Assembly: GCF_900107455.1 (NCBI RefSeq)
Contig: NZ_FNQB01000007.1
Location: 114,456-178,455 of the forward strand
DNA: 64,000 nt
Source: Asanoa ishikariensis
GTDB lineage: Bacteria > Actinomycetota > Actinomycetes > Mycobacteriales > Micromonosporaceae
Direction: 5' to 3'
In this document: positions 46,438-55,465 of the stretch, in pieces
How positions within the stretch are numbered: the stretch's first letter is position 1
How the letters are laid out: each line of letters opens with the position of its first letter
Translations under genes and position numbers: made by a program
Notes under the pieces: generated by a model
The model's input: only the letters and a program-made list of their open reading frames with translations
What the model was told of the DNA's origin: nothing
Database searches by the model: none

Positions 46438-47546
46438 GTCGGCACGAGCTCTGCGTAGATTCCCTCGAGCTGGGTGATCGTGGCTTCCTCGGTCGGCCAG
46501 GTCTTGGACCGCTGGAACCCGCGCGCCCGGTATTCGGCGCGCTTGGTCTCGTCACCCAGCAGATCGCGGACCGCTTCCGACACGGCCGCGACGTTACCCG
46601 CTGGGACCAGCATCGCCGCGTCGCCGACCAGGTCGGGCAGCCCACCGACGGCGGTCGCGACCAGCGGGACGCCGGCCCGCAGGGCCTCCTGGGCGAAGAG
46701 CTGGCGGGCCTCCCAGTCGCTGGTGACCACGGCCACGTCGGCCGCCTCCAGCAGGTCGGCGATGTCACCACGGTGGCCCAGCAGGGTGACGGGGGCGTGG
46801 GTGGCCGAGATCAGCGCCGCCAGCGGCAGGTAGGCGGGCCCGGAGCCGGCGACCAGCACGGCCGGCACTGGCCGGATGTCGCGCCAGGCGGCGGCCGCCT
46901 CGACCAGCACGTCGTAGCGCTTCTGCGGGTGCAGGCGGCCGACCGAGAGCACCACCGCCTGGTCGCGGTGCAGGCCGAACTCGGCGCGGACGGCGGCCCG
47001 GCCTCGTCGCGGCTCGGGCAACTCCGGAGCGGCGACGGGTGCGAGCCGGGCGTCCCGGGCTCCGAGCGCCCGGGCCCGGTCGACCAGGTCCTCGGAGGCG
47101 CCGAGGCAGACGTCGGCGTTGCGGGCCACGACCCGCTCGGCGAACCGCGACGCGTAGCCGCGCAGCCGGCGGGCCAGGACCGCGTTGTGCCAGGTGACGA
47201 CCAGCGGCTGGCGCGGCTTGGCCAGGACGGAGACCAGGCCGGCCCGCAGGCCGTGCGCGTGGACGACGTCGACCTCGCCGGCCAGCGCCGCGCGCAGGGC
47301 GCCGATCGCCCGGCGGTCGTTGATCGTCGGGTTGGGCGGAATCTCGACGGGGACGAACCGGGCACCGGCGGCGGTGAAGCGGAATTGCTCCTCGGTGGCG
47401 GCCGGGCCGGCGACGGTCACGGTGGCACCGGCCGCGCTCAGGCCGCGGACGACGGAGGTGACGTGCTGGCCCACGCCGCCGGTGCTGGAGGCCAGCACCA
47501 GGCAGACGGCACCGGTCCAGCGGTGCCCCCGTTCGGCGTCGGTCAC
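46434..47546 (-). CDS. glycosyltransferase family 4 protein
   Basis: A 370-residue GT-B enzyme. N-terminal domain: LASSTGGVGQHVTSVVRGL; C-terminal nucleotide-sugar domain: VVLSVGRLHPQKRYDVLVEA and the acidic site EARQLFAQEALRAGVPLVATAVGGLPD (in part), with the conserved Glu of the E-x7-E motif. It should transfer a sugar from a nucleotide or phospho-donor to a lipid or envelope acceptor. Its stop is coupled to the phosphatase-like membrane protein, and murJ lies upstream. Confidence 0.92.
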   Translation of the reverse strand: MTDAERGHRWTGAVCLVLASSTGGVGQHVTSVVRGLSAAGATVTVAGPAATEEQFRFTAAGARFVPVEIPPNPTINDRRAIGALRAALAGEVDVVHAHGLRAGLVSVLAKPRQPLVVTWHNAVLARRLRGYASRFAERVVARNADVCLGASEDLVDRARALGARDARLAPVAAPELPEPRRGRAAVRAEFGLHRDQAVVLSVGRLHPQKRYDVLVEAAAAWRDIRPVPAVLVAGSGPAYLPLAALISATHAPVTLLGHRGDIADLLEAADVAVVTSDWEARQLFAQEALRAGVPLVATAVGGLPDLVGDAAMLVPAGNVAAVSEAVRDLLGDETKRAEYRARGFQRSKTWPTEEATITQLEGIYAELVPT

Positions 47547-47748
47547 GCCCCCACTCCCTCCCCCATGTGCGCCACGAACCGGTTCGGCATGGCCGTCCCG
47601 GCTCGTGCGGCGATGCTATCGGGACGGTGGCCACGGTCGGTGCCGATGGAGCCGGTCCGACCCGATCGCTGTCGGTCTTCGGTCATTCGTCGTCCGCCCG
47701 CCGTTCATTGTCCGTGATGCCGTTGACCGGGTACGACGTGGACCCGGT

Positions 47749-49365
47749 TTAGCGACGCCGCAGACGGCGCCGGACCGCTGCCACCGCCGGACGCACGTCG
47801 TGCCGGTCGAGCGGGTACGCGACCGCGAGGAACACCAGCACCACCACGATGCCGCCGACGATGCCGTGCCAGAGCGCGGTCGGCTTGGTCGTCGCCTGCC
47901 CCCCGCTCAGCGCGTCGGCCACCGCCCAGCCCGCGGCCGCCGCGGCCGCGCCCGCCGTCAGCCCGACCACCAGCGCCCGGCCGAATCCGGCCAGCGCGGC
48001 GCCGCCGGCCCGGCGGTGCACCGCCAGCGTCAGCAGGACGCCGAGCACGAGCATGCCGACCGAGTTGGCCAGGGCCAGGGCGAGCAGCCGGTTCTCGACG
48101 GACAGCCCGGCGGCCAGCGCGAACGCGGCGACCGAGACCGTGACCCAGCCGATCGCGGTGGCGATGGCGGCGGGCTTGGGCAGGCCGCGGGCGTAGAGGG
48201 CGCGGCTGAAGATGGCGAACAGGCCGTACCCGATGAGGCCCGGTGCGAACCCCGCGACCGCGCCGGGCAGGCCGTCGAGCGCGAAGAAGCCGCCGACCGG
48301 CTCGGCCACGGCGGCCAGGGCGGCGGCGCCGAGGCAGCTCAGCAGCAGCACGCCGCGAGCGGCCGGGGCGAGCCGGTCCCGGTAGCCCGGGTGGTCGCCG
48401 GTGCTGTGCGCGGTGGCCAGGGCCGGGTAGACGGCGGTCGCCACGGGCACCGCCAGGATCGCCCAGGGCAGCAGGTAGACCGCCTGCGCGACGGTGAACA
48501 CCACTGCGGCACCCTCGGGTCCCTGGTTGGCCAGGCGCAGCGTGACCACGACCGCGACCTGCTGGAGGCCGACGGTCAGCACGCCGGCACCGGCGAGCCG
48601 GCGCGCGTGCCGGCCGGCGCCGGCCGGGAACCGCCAGGTCGGGCGCCACGACAGGCCCAACCCGCGGACCGGGATCAGCAAGCAGAGCGAGAGCACCAGG
48701 ACGCCCAGCGTGGTGCCGACGGCCAGGATGAGCTGGCCGCCGACGCCGACCTGGGGCACATCGGCCCGGACGCCCTCGACGGCGGCGAACAGGCCGTAGG
48801 TCGCCGCGACCACCACGCTGGACAGCAGGGGTGCGAGAACCGGCCAGGCGAACCGGCGGTGGGCCTGGAGCACGCCGGTGAGCACGACGCCGATCCCGTA
48901 CAGCGGAAGCTGTGGCGCGAAGATCCGCAGCATCAGCACGCCGGCGTCGCGGGCGGGCGCCGATATGTCGCCCGTGAGCCCGTCGATGATCGGGCCGGCC
49001 AGCAGCACCACCGCGACGGCGAGCGGCACGAGCGCCGTGAGCGTCCAGGTGAGCAGCGCAGCGACGGTGCCGGCCTCGGTGCGCCGGTCGCCGGCCGAGA
49101 CCGCGCCGGCCAGCAGCGGCACGACCAGCGCCGCGAGCGCGCCGCCCGCGACGATCTCGAAGATGATGTTGGGGACGGTGTTCGCCGTGACGTAGGCCGT
49201 GCCGAGCACGGTCGAGCCGACGAACCAGCCGAGCACGGCGGTACGCCCGAAGCCGGCGACCCGGCTGAGCACGGTGAGCCCGCCGATCAGGCCGGCGGCC
49301 CGCGCGACGCGCGGGCCGGGTACCGGAGGGGGTACGGCGGTGCTGGGAGGGGTGGACGCGCTCAC
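47749..49365 (-). CDS. murJ: lipid II flippase MurJ
   Basis: A 538-residue MOP-superfamily protein with about 14 membrane helices that moves lipid II across the membrane for peptidoglycan synthesis. N-terminal GLIGGLTVLSRVAGFGRTAVL matches the MurJ/MviN start, and RIFAPQLPLYGIGVVLTGVLQAHRRFAWPVLAPLL (quoted only in part) is characteristic. Unlike the MurJ of mycobacteria there is no large pseudokinase tail. It starts 4 bases after the preceding gene's stop, so the WecA-like enzyme and MurJ are co-expressed. Confidence 0.93.
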   Translation of the reverse strand: MSASTPPSTAVPPPVPGPRVARAAGLIGGLTVLSRVAGFGRTAVLGWFVGSTVLGTAYVTANTVPNIIFEIVAGGALAALVVPLLAGAVSAGDRRTEAGTVAALLTWTLTALVPLAVAVVLLAGPIIDGLTGDISAPARDAGVLMLRIFAPQLPLYGIGVVLTGVLQAHRRFAWPVLAPLLSSVVVAATYGLFAAVEGVRADVPQVGVGGQLILAVGTTLGVLVLSLCLLIPVRGLGLSWRPTWRFPAGAGRHARRLAGAGVLTVGLQQVAVVVTLRLANQGPEGAAVVFTVAQAVYLLPWAILAVPVATAVYPALATAHSTGDHPGYRDRLAPAARGVLLLSCLGAAALAAVAEPVGGFFALDGLPGAVAGFAPGLIGYGLFAIFSRALYARGLPKPAAIATAIGWVTVSVAAFALAAGLSVENRLLALALANSVGMLVLGVLLTLAVHRRAGGAALAGFGRALVVGLTAGAAAAAAGWAVADALSGGQATTKPTALWHGIVGGIVVVLVFLAVAYPLDRHDVRPAVAAVRRRLRRR

Positions 49366-49369
49366 GTCG

Positions 49370-50197
49370 TCAGGGGCGCCGTCCGAGCGCGTCGATCTCG
49401 CGCAGCACCGGGGTGCGGGCGATGACCTGGGTGAAGCTGACCCGCTCGCTGGCGGCCGTCAGCCCGGCCAGGCCGGCGAGCAGCGCGGCCCGGCCGACCG
49501 GGCCGGTGCGGGCGGCCAGCGCTACGCCGAGCAGCGCGCCGAACGCGTTGGCGCCGGCGTCGCCGAGCATGACCTCCTCGCCGAGGTCGTCGGGGAGGAT
49601 GCCGGCGGCCGCGCCGAGCGGGCCGGCGACCAGCCCGCGGGCGGGGCCGGCGGCGAGCGGCGCGGCGACCAGGGCACCAGCCTTGATCGCGCGGCCGGGG
49701 CGCAGGTCGAGCAGGTTGAACAGGTTGGCGGTGCCGGCGATGACGCCGGCGCCGAGCGCGACGTCGACCGCCGTGCCCAGCCGGCCGCGACCGGGCCGGT
49801 CGGCGGCGAGCAGCGCGCTGGCCGCCAACGCCGCCGCGCCGACCCCGGCGATCTTGACCAAACCGCTGGTCACCCGGCCGTCCCGGAGAGCGCCCAGGTG
49901 GCCCTTGAAGCCCTTGGCTTGATGCTCGGGTCGCCCGCCGACGAGGTCGTCGTAGAACCCGACCGCGCCCGAGCCGAGGCCCGCCACCAGAGCCGCGCCG
50001 GCCGCGGGAGCGCTGCCGGCGCCGGCCGCGGCGCTGGTCGCGGCACCCACCGCGAGCGCCGGCCCGGCGGCCAGGGTGACCTGGTGGCCGCGGAAGTTGG
50101 TGCGCTGCAACGCCTGCGCACCCCGCAGCCCCCGCAGCGCCGCCCGCGCGATCAGCGCACCGGCGGTGGCCAGGGCCAGCGGACGGCCGCGGCTCAT
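49370..50197 (-). CDS. MraY/WecA-like polyprenyl-phosphate sugar-phosphate transferase
   Basis: A 275-residue Ala-rich membrane protein. Family motifs are FYDDLVGG (the DD of the active site), GTANLFNLLDLRPGRAIK and MLGDAGANAFGALLG, in the correct order. These occur in MraY, WecA and TagO, which attach a sugar-phosphate to undecaprenyl-phosphate. It is shorter than MraY (about 350) and has weaker helices at the ends, so it may be a lineage-specific variant used for another wall polymer. It overlaps the upstream gene (ATGA) and runs into murJ. Confidence 0.82.
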   Translation of the reverse strand: MSRGRPLALATAGALIARAALRGLRGAQALQRTNFRGHQVTLAAGPALAVGAATSAAAGAGSAPAAGAALVAGLGSGAVGFYDDLVGGRPEHQAKGFKGHLGALRDGRVTSGLVKIAGVGAAALAASALLAADRPGRGRLGTAVDVALGAGVIAGTANLFNLLDLRPGRAIKAGALVAAPLAAGPARGLVAGPLGAAAGILPDDLGEEVMLGDAGANAFGALLGVALAARTGPVGRAALLAGLAGLTAASERVSFTQVIARTPVLREIDALGRRP

Positions 50198-51141
50198 TGC
50201 GGCTGCTGGGGCATCATCGAGGCGGCCCCGGCGCCCAGGCCGTACTGGCCGGCCTTGTTCTGGGTGATCATCTGTTCGGTGGCCAGCGCGGCGACGACCT
50301 GGCCCTGGGTGGTGTTGGTGTTGTCGATCGTGCTGATCGACTTGACCAGTGCACCGTCACCGCGGATCGCCGCGATCACGTTGCCGTCGCTGGCGCCGTT
50401 GCCGGCCACGACCACCGAGCCCTGCTTGTCGAACTGGCTGACCATCGTCACCACGGCCTGGTCCTTCTGGACCGAGTCCTTGTCGACGTAGGGCAGCCCG
50501 GTCACGATCACCACGGCCTGGGCCTGCTCGGTGACCTTGTCCTTGCCGGCGTCCGCGTAGCCGATGTACTTGGCCTTCTCGTACGCCGTGAGCAGCGCGG
50601 TGACCTCGGCGGCGGCGGGCGGTGTGCCCTGCGTGCGGTCGAGGACGGCGCTGGCCAGCAGCGCGCTGGCGGTCTCCACCCCGTCGCTGTTGCTCGGCAG
50701 GCCGGTGGTCGAGATGTTCGGCTGTGCCGCCGACGACGCGAGGTAGAGCAGTTCCTCCGCGTTGCCGGGGAGGAAGAACGAGTCCTGCATCTCGATCCGG
50801 CCGGTGATCGTCGCGCCCGCTGTGGTCAGCATCGCGCGGACCTGGTCGGCCTGGTCGCGGCCGCTGGGGAGGGTCACCATCAGGACCTTGCGACCGGTCA
50901 GCCGGCCCGGGAGGGCGACCTGCGCCATCTCGGCCGCGAAGTCCTCCTCGCTCTTGAGCTCTTCCTGAAGGCTGGAGACCTGGTCCCGTAGCTGGGTGTT
51001 GTCCTTGCGCAGCCCGGAGACACGCTCGTTGAGCGAGTCGGCCACCGGGCCGTTGAGCGCCGCGGTGCCGACGACCAGCCCGATGGCCAGTGCCAGGAAC
51101 ACCGCGGTGAGTGACACCACGTGGTACCGGAAATTGATCAC
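50194..51141 (-). CDS. MctB-like copper transporter / outer-envelope protein
   Basis: A 315-residue protein beginning with GTG, INFRYHVVSLTAVFLALAIGLVVGT: one membrane helix immediately followed by a coiled coil (NERVSGLRKDNTQLRDQVSSL) and an alpha/beta domain. This matches the MctB/Rv1698 family, described as a copper-efflux channel protein in mycobacteria and widely paired with steA-recN in actinobacteria that lack a mycomembrane, where its job is unclear. It lies between steA and the WecA-like gene. Confidence 0.88.
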   Translation of the reverse strand: MINFRYHVVSLTAVFLALAIGLVVGTAALNGPVADSLNERVSGLRKDNTQLRDQVSSLQEELKSEEDFAAEMAQVALPGRLTGRKVLMVTLPSGRDQADQVRAMLTTAGATITGRIEMQDSFFLPGNAEELLYLASSAAQPNISTTGLPSNSDGVETASALLASAVLDRTQGTPPAAAEVTALLTAYEKAKYIGYADAGKDKVTEQAQAVVIVTGLPYVDKDSVQKDQAVVTMVSQFDKQGSVVVAGNGASDGNVIAAIRGDGALVKSISTIDNTNTTQGQVVAALATEQMITQNKAGQYGLGAGAASMMPQQPQ

Positions 51142-51179
51142 GCTGTTTGCCTTCTGATTCGGTCGGGCACGCCCCGCCC

Positions 51180-52361
51180 TTAGCTGAAGAGCTGTCCCAG
51201 TTGGAAGACCAAATTGTTCCACCACTCGGAAAGCACACCGAGATAGGCCTTGCCCACCGTCGAGACGGCGACCGCTGAGGCCATGGCGGAAAGGGCACTG
51301 AGCACCAACAACAGCAGCGAGGAGCCCGAAATGCTCTGCCGGTAGAGGCGGCTGACGCCCTTGGCGTCGACCACCTTGCCACCGACCTTGAGGCGGGTGA
51401 GGAACGTGGATGCCATCCCGCCGCGCCCCTTGTCGAGGAACTCGATCAGGTTGTTGTGGGTGCCGACCGCCACTATGAGCGTGGCACCCTTCTCGTCGGC
51501 CAGCAGCATCGCGACGTCTTCGCTGGTCGCGGCGGCCGGGAAGGTCAGCGCGGAGAGCCCGAGCTGGTGCACCCGGGCCAGGCCCGGCGCGCGCCCGTCC
51601 GGGTAGGCGTGGACGATCACCTCGGCGCCGCAACGCAGCACGTCGTCGGTGACCGAGTCCATGTCGCCGATGATCATGTCGGGGGTGTAGCCCGCCTCGA
51701 CCAGCGCGTCGGCACCGCCGTCGACACCGATCAGGACCGGCTTGAACTCCCGGATGTACGGGCGGAGCACGTCGAGGTCGTCCTTGTACTCGTAGCCCCG
51801 CACCACGATCAGGCAATGACGCCCGGCGATGGTGGTCTCTACGTCGGGGACCCCGACGCCGTCGAGCAGGAGGTCGCGCTCCTGCTTGAGGTATTCCATC
51901 GTGTTGGCGGCGAACGCCTCGAGCTGCACGGACAGCCCTTCGCGGGCGTCGGCCATGGCCTTGGCCACGGTATCCGTGTCCTGCCGGGTGCCGTGAGCGA
52001 TGGGCTCACCGTTGACGAACAGGGTGTTGCCGTCGATCCGCACGGTCTCGCCCTCGCGGAGCGCCTGGAAGACGCTCTCGCCCAGGTCGTCGACCAGCGG
52101 TATGCCGGCCTTGACCAGCACTTCCGGCCCGAGGTTGGGGTAGCGACCCGAGATCGACGGCTTGGCGTTGAGCACTGCGGTGACACCGACCGCGACAAGC
52201 GAGTCGGCGGCCACCCGGTCAAGGTCGACGTGGTCGATCACGGCGACATCGCCTGGGCGCAACCGGCCGACCAGACGCTTGGTCCGGCGGTCGAGGCGCG
52301 CGGTGCCGGTGATTGTGCCCGGTTCGGCGCTCCGGGTCCGGCGCAAGGTGGGTAGACGCAT
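51180..52361 (-). CDS. steA: SteA-type putative cytokinetic ring protein
   Basis: A 393-residue protein of the SteA family, which in Corynebacterium acts with SteB in daughter-cell separation. A central domain resembles thiamin pyrophosphokinase: IGVDGGADALVEAGYTPDMI and IGDMDSVTDD. A single membrane helix is near the C-terminus (LLLLVLSALSAMASAVAVS), so the bulk is cytosolic. I start at MRLPTLRR. The MctB-like gene follows, taking the position SteB has in relatives. Confidence 0.9.
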   Translation of the reverse strand: MRLPTLRRTRSAEPGTITGTARLDRRTKRLVGRLRPGDVAVIDHVDLDRVAADSLVAVGVTAVLNAKPSISGRYPNLGPEVLVKAGIPLVDDLGESVFQALREGETVRIDGNTLFVNGEPIAHGTRQDTDTVAKAMADAREGLSVQLEAFAANTMEYLKQERDLLLDGVGVPDVETTIAGRHCLIVVRGYEYKDDLDVLRPYIREFKPVLIGVDGGADALVEAGYTPDMIIGDMDSVTDDVLRCGAEVIVHAYPDGRAPGLARVHQLGLSALTFPAAATSEDVAMLLADEKGATLIVAVGTHNNLIEFLDKGRGGMASTFLTRLKVGGKVVDAKGVSRLYRQSISGSSLLLLVLSALSAMASAVAVSTVGKAYLGVLSEWWNNLVFQLGQLFS

Positions 52362-52552
52362 CGTGACCATCCTGGCATGTCCGGCGAACGAATAGCGGTC
52401 GCGACATGCCTGAGCAGGGGTGCTAGGTGGTGTGACCAGGCGCGTGACAGCTCTCAGCGAACCATGCGGGCGCCACCCGCGGCGGTGGTCCCCGTCACAC
52501 CCTGCCCTTCTGCGGTCGGGTTCGCCCACCCATGGTGTGCGACCCCGGGCGC

Positions 52553-54259
52553 CTAACCGCGACGTTCCCGGGCCGCCACCGCGAGCAGTTCTTCCGCGTG
52601 GGCGATACCCAGATCGGAGTCCGGCAAACCCGCGAGCATGCGCGCCAGCTCACGGGCGCGCTCGGTGTCTTCGACCACTCGCACCCCACTGGTGGTCACC
52701 GCACCGCCGGTGTCCTTGACCACGACCAGGTGCCGATCGGCGAACGCGGCCACCTGGGGCAGGTGGGTCACCACCAGCACCTGGTGGGTGCGGGCCAACC
52801 GGGCCAGCCGGCGGCCGATCTCGACCGCCGCTCGCCCGCCGACGCCGGCGTCGACCTCGTCGAAGACCAGCGTGGGCGGGCCGCCGGCGCCGGCGAAGAC
52901 CACCTCGATCGCCAGCATCACCCGGGACAGCTCACCACCGGAGGCACCCTTCTGCAGCGGCAGGCTGGGCGCGCCGGGGTGGGCCAGGAGCCGGAGCTCG
53001 ACGTCGTCGGCACCCTCGGCGCTCACCGCGGTGGCGGGCAGCACCGCGACCTCCACCCTGGAGTGCGGCATCGCGAGCCCGGCCAGCTCGACACTGACCT
53101 GATCGGAGAACCGGCCGGCGGCCTCCTTGCGGGCCGCGGTGACCTTGCCGGCCAGCGCCGTCACCTCGTCTTCGAGGCGCTGCCGCTCGCGGTCGAGCTC
53201 GTCGAGCAGGTCGTCGGAGGTGTCCAGCTCGCCCAGCCGGCCCCGGGCCCGGTCGGCCCAGGCGATCACCCCGTCGACGTCGTCGGCGTATTTGCGGGTC
53301 AGCGCCCGCAGCTCGGCCCGCCGCTCGTAGATCGTCGTCAACCGGTCGGGGTCGGCGTCGAGGCTGTCGAGATAACCGGAGAGCTCGGCGGTCACGTCAC
53401 CGATCAGGGTGGCCGCCTCGTCGAGGCGCGCGGCGAGGTCGCCCAGCTTGGCGTCGACGCCGGACTGCCCCTCCAGGGACCGCTTGGCCGCGCCGAGCAG
53501 GCCGGTGGCGTTCGGCGCCTCGTCGGCACCGTCACCGGCCACCGCCTGGTAGGCCGCGATCGCGGCCACCCGCAACCCCTCGGCGTGCTCGAGCCGCTGC
53601 GCCTCGGCCTTGAGGTCATCGTCCTCGCCGGGCTGGGGGTCGACCCGGGTGATCTCGTCGAGGCCGAGCCGGAGCAGGTCGGCCTCCTGGTTGCGCTCGC
53701 GGGCGTTGCGCCGGCGGTCGGCCAGGTCGTCGGCCACCGCCCGCCAGCGGGTGTAGGTCTCGCGCATCTGGCCGAGCAGCTTCTCGTGGTCGGCTCCGGC
53801 GAAGCGGTCGAGCGCGGCGCGCTGCTCGGCCGGGCGGAGCAGGCGGAGCTGGTCGGACTGGCCGTGCACGGCGACGACCTGCTCGCCGATCTCGGCCAGC
53901 GTCGCCACGGGCATCGAGCGGCCACCGACGTGGGCGCGGGATCGGCCCTCGGCGGTCACGGTGCGGCTGAGCAGCAGCGACCCGTCGTCGTCGGGCTCGG
54001 CACCGGCGTCGCTGACCCGCGTGTGGACGGTCGTCGCGATGCGGCCGGAGAGCCGCAGCCGGCCCTCGACAATCGCGCGCCCAGGGTCGGCCCGCACGCG
54101 GCCGGCATCGGCCCGGCCGCCGAAGAGCAGCCCGAGACCCGTCACCACCATCGTCTTGCCAGCACCGGTCTCACCGGTGATGACGTTCATGCCACCGGCG
54201 AGCGGCAGCGTCGAGTCGTCGATGACCCCGAGCCCGGCAATCCGCAACTCTTCCAGCAC
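52553..54259 (-). CDS. recN: DNA repair protein RecN
   Basis: A 568-residue SMC-like ATPase for double-strand-break repair. N-terminal half: LEELRIAGLGVIDD and Walker A VITGETGAGKTMVVTGL; long coiled coils in the middle; C-terminal ASGGELSRVMLAIEVVF signature and FDEVDAGVGG Walker B/D-loop. I begin at the GTG giving VLEELRI, the conserved start; the frame extends 36 codons without homology. It usually follows nadK in actinobacteria, but here two rightward glycosyltransferases lie between. Confidence 0.96.
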   Translation of the reverse strand: MLEELRIAGLGVIDDSTLPLAGGMNVITGETGAGKTMVVTGLGLLFGGRADAGRVRADPGRAIVEGRLRLSGRIATTVHTRVSDAGAEPDDDGSLLLSRTVTAEGRSRAHVGGRSMPVATLAEIGEQVVAVHGQSDQLRLLRPAEQRAALDRFAGADHEKLLGQMRETYTRWRAVADDLADRRRNARERNQEADLLRLGLDEITRVDPQPGEDDDLKAEAQRLEHAEGLRVAAIAAYQAVAGDGADEAPNATGLLGAAKRSLEGQSGVDAKLGDLAARLDEAATLIGDVTAELSGYLDSLDADPDRLTTIYERRAELRALTRKYADDVDGVIAWADRARGRLGELDTSDDLLDELDRERQRLEDEVTALAGKVTAARKEAAGRFSDQVSVELAGLAMPHSRVEVAVLPATAVSAEGADDVELRLLAHPGAPSLPLQKGASGGELSRVMLAIEVVFAGAGGPPTLVFDEVDAGVGGRAAVEIGRRLARLARTHQVLVVTHLPQVAAFADRHLVVVKDTGGAVTTSGVRVVEDTERARELARMLAGLPDSDLGIAHAEELLAVAARERRG

Positions 54260-54424
54260 AGGACACGACAGTAGTGGCGGGGTCCGACAGTTGACCAGCC
54301 ACGGCCCCGGGTCGCCGAAATTGACAGCACGCTTTACCGGTAAACCGTTTGGCAGCCGGTTCGTCATCCGCCGTTCGTCTGGCGCTCATGGCCGGGCCGG
54401 GCTGGTTACGGAAGCTCTGTGGTT

Positions 54425-55465
54425 ATGGCTCTGATCAGCGTCGTCATCCCGGTCTACCGGGTGGAGGCCTACCTCGCGGACTGTCTGGACTCGGTGCTCG
54501 GGCAGCCCGGTGACCTCGAGGTGGTCGCCGTCGACGACGCCTCCGACGACGGGTGTGCCGCGATCCTCGCCGCGTACGCCGCCCGCGACGACCGCCTGCG
54601 GGTGGTCACCCTGGACCGCAACTCCGGGCTGGGCGCCGCCCGCAACGCCGGCCTCGCGGCCGCGACGGGCGAGTTCGTCTGGTTTCTCGACGGCGACGAC
54701 TGGCTGCCGGCGGGCAGCATCGAGGCCGCCACCGAGCGGTTGCGCGCCACCGACCCGGACGTGCTGGTCCTCGGCTACGGCCGGGTGTACGCCGACGGCC
54801 GCGTGGAGACCCACCTGCCCGGGGTGGAGGCCGACGTGCGCACCGACCGGCCGGTCACCCTGGCCACCGCACCCCGGCTGGTCGAGCACCTCTGGCTGGC
54901 CTGCACCAAGATCTTCCGCCGCTCGTCGCTGCCGGTGGCCTTCCCGACCGGCTGGTACGAGGACGTCGCGTTCGTGCTGCCCGCCCTGCTCGCCGCCGAG
55001 CGGATCGTGCTGCTCGACCGGGACTGCTACGCCTACCGCCAGCGCGACCGGCAGATCACCCGTACGGTCGACGACCGGCATTTCGACGTGTTCGTCCAGT
55101 GGGACCGGGTGTTCGCGTTCATGGATGCCGACCCCGACCGGTACGCCGCCGCCCGCCCGGCCGTGTTCCGCCGGATGATCTGGCACTGCCTCCAGGTCCT
55201 CGGACACGAGCAAAGGATCGCGCGCAGCCGCCGGCGGGCGTATTTTCTACGAGTGAGCGCCCAGTACCGCCGGCACGAGCCGGCCGCCGGCGTCCCGATG
55301 CCAGGCGGCAACGAGGGCGTCAAGCAGCGTCTGGTGGCCGCGGGTGCCTACAACCTCTACGAGGGCCTGATGGCCGCCTGGAACGTGCGCAAGCGGCTCT
55401 CCGGCGCCCGCCGGCCCGCTCCGGTCGCGTCCGCGCCACCGCAGCGCGAGCGGGTCGCCGGTTGA
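54425..55465 (+). CDS. glycosyltransferase family 2 (teichoic-acid/CDP-glycerol-type polymer glycosylation)
   Basis: A 346-residue GT-A enzyme with ISVVIPVYRVEAYLADCLDSV at the start, VVAVDDASDDG, a nucleotide-binding SGLGAARNAGLAAATGEFVWFLDGDDW segment (quoted in part) with the metal-binding D-G-D-D, and the catalytic-site WYEDVAF near residue 178. The C-terminal 100 residues are basic. Similar enzymes decorate wall teichoic acids or capsules. ATG at 54425, with a GTG two codons upstream as alternative. It is coupled by TTGA to the next gene and divergent from recN. Confidence 0.9.
   Translation: MALISVVIPVYRVEAYLADCLDSVLGQPGDLEVVAVDDASDDGCAAILAAYAARDDRLRVVTLDRNSGLGAARNAGLAAATGEFVWFLDGDDWLPAGSIEAATERLRATDPDVLVLGYGRVYADGRVETHLPGVEADVRTDRPVTLATAPRLVEHLWLACTKIFRRSSLPVAFPTGWYEDVAFVLPALLAAERIVLLDRDCYAYRQRDRQITRTVDDRHFDVFVQWDRVFAFMDADPDRYAAARPAVFRRMIWHCLQVLGHEQRIARSRRRAYFLRVSAQYRRHEPAAGVPMPGGNEGVKQRLVAAGAYNLYEGLMAAWNVRKRLSGARRPAPVASAPPQRERVAG

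Noticed and set aside
47547..47748. Possible small gene in the 200-base gap between murJ and the GT4 gene
   Set aside because: Short rightward frames exist but lack a ribosome site or recognisable content; this looks like a promoter or leader region for the GT4 transcript or simple spacer.
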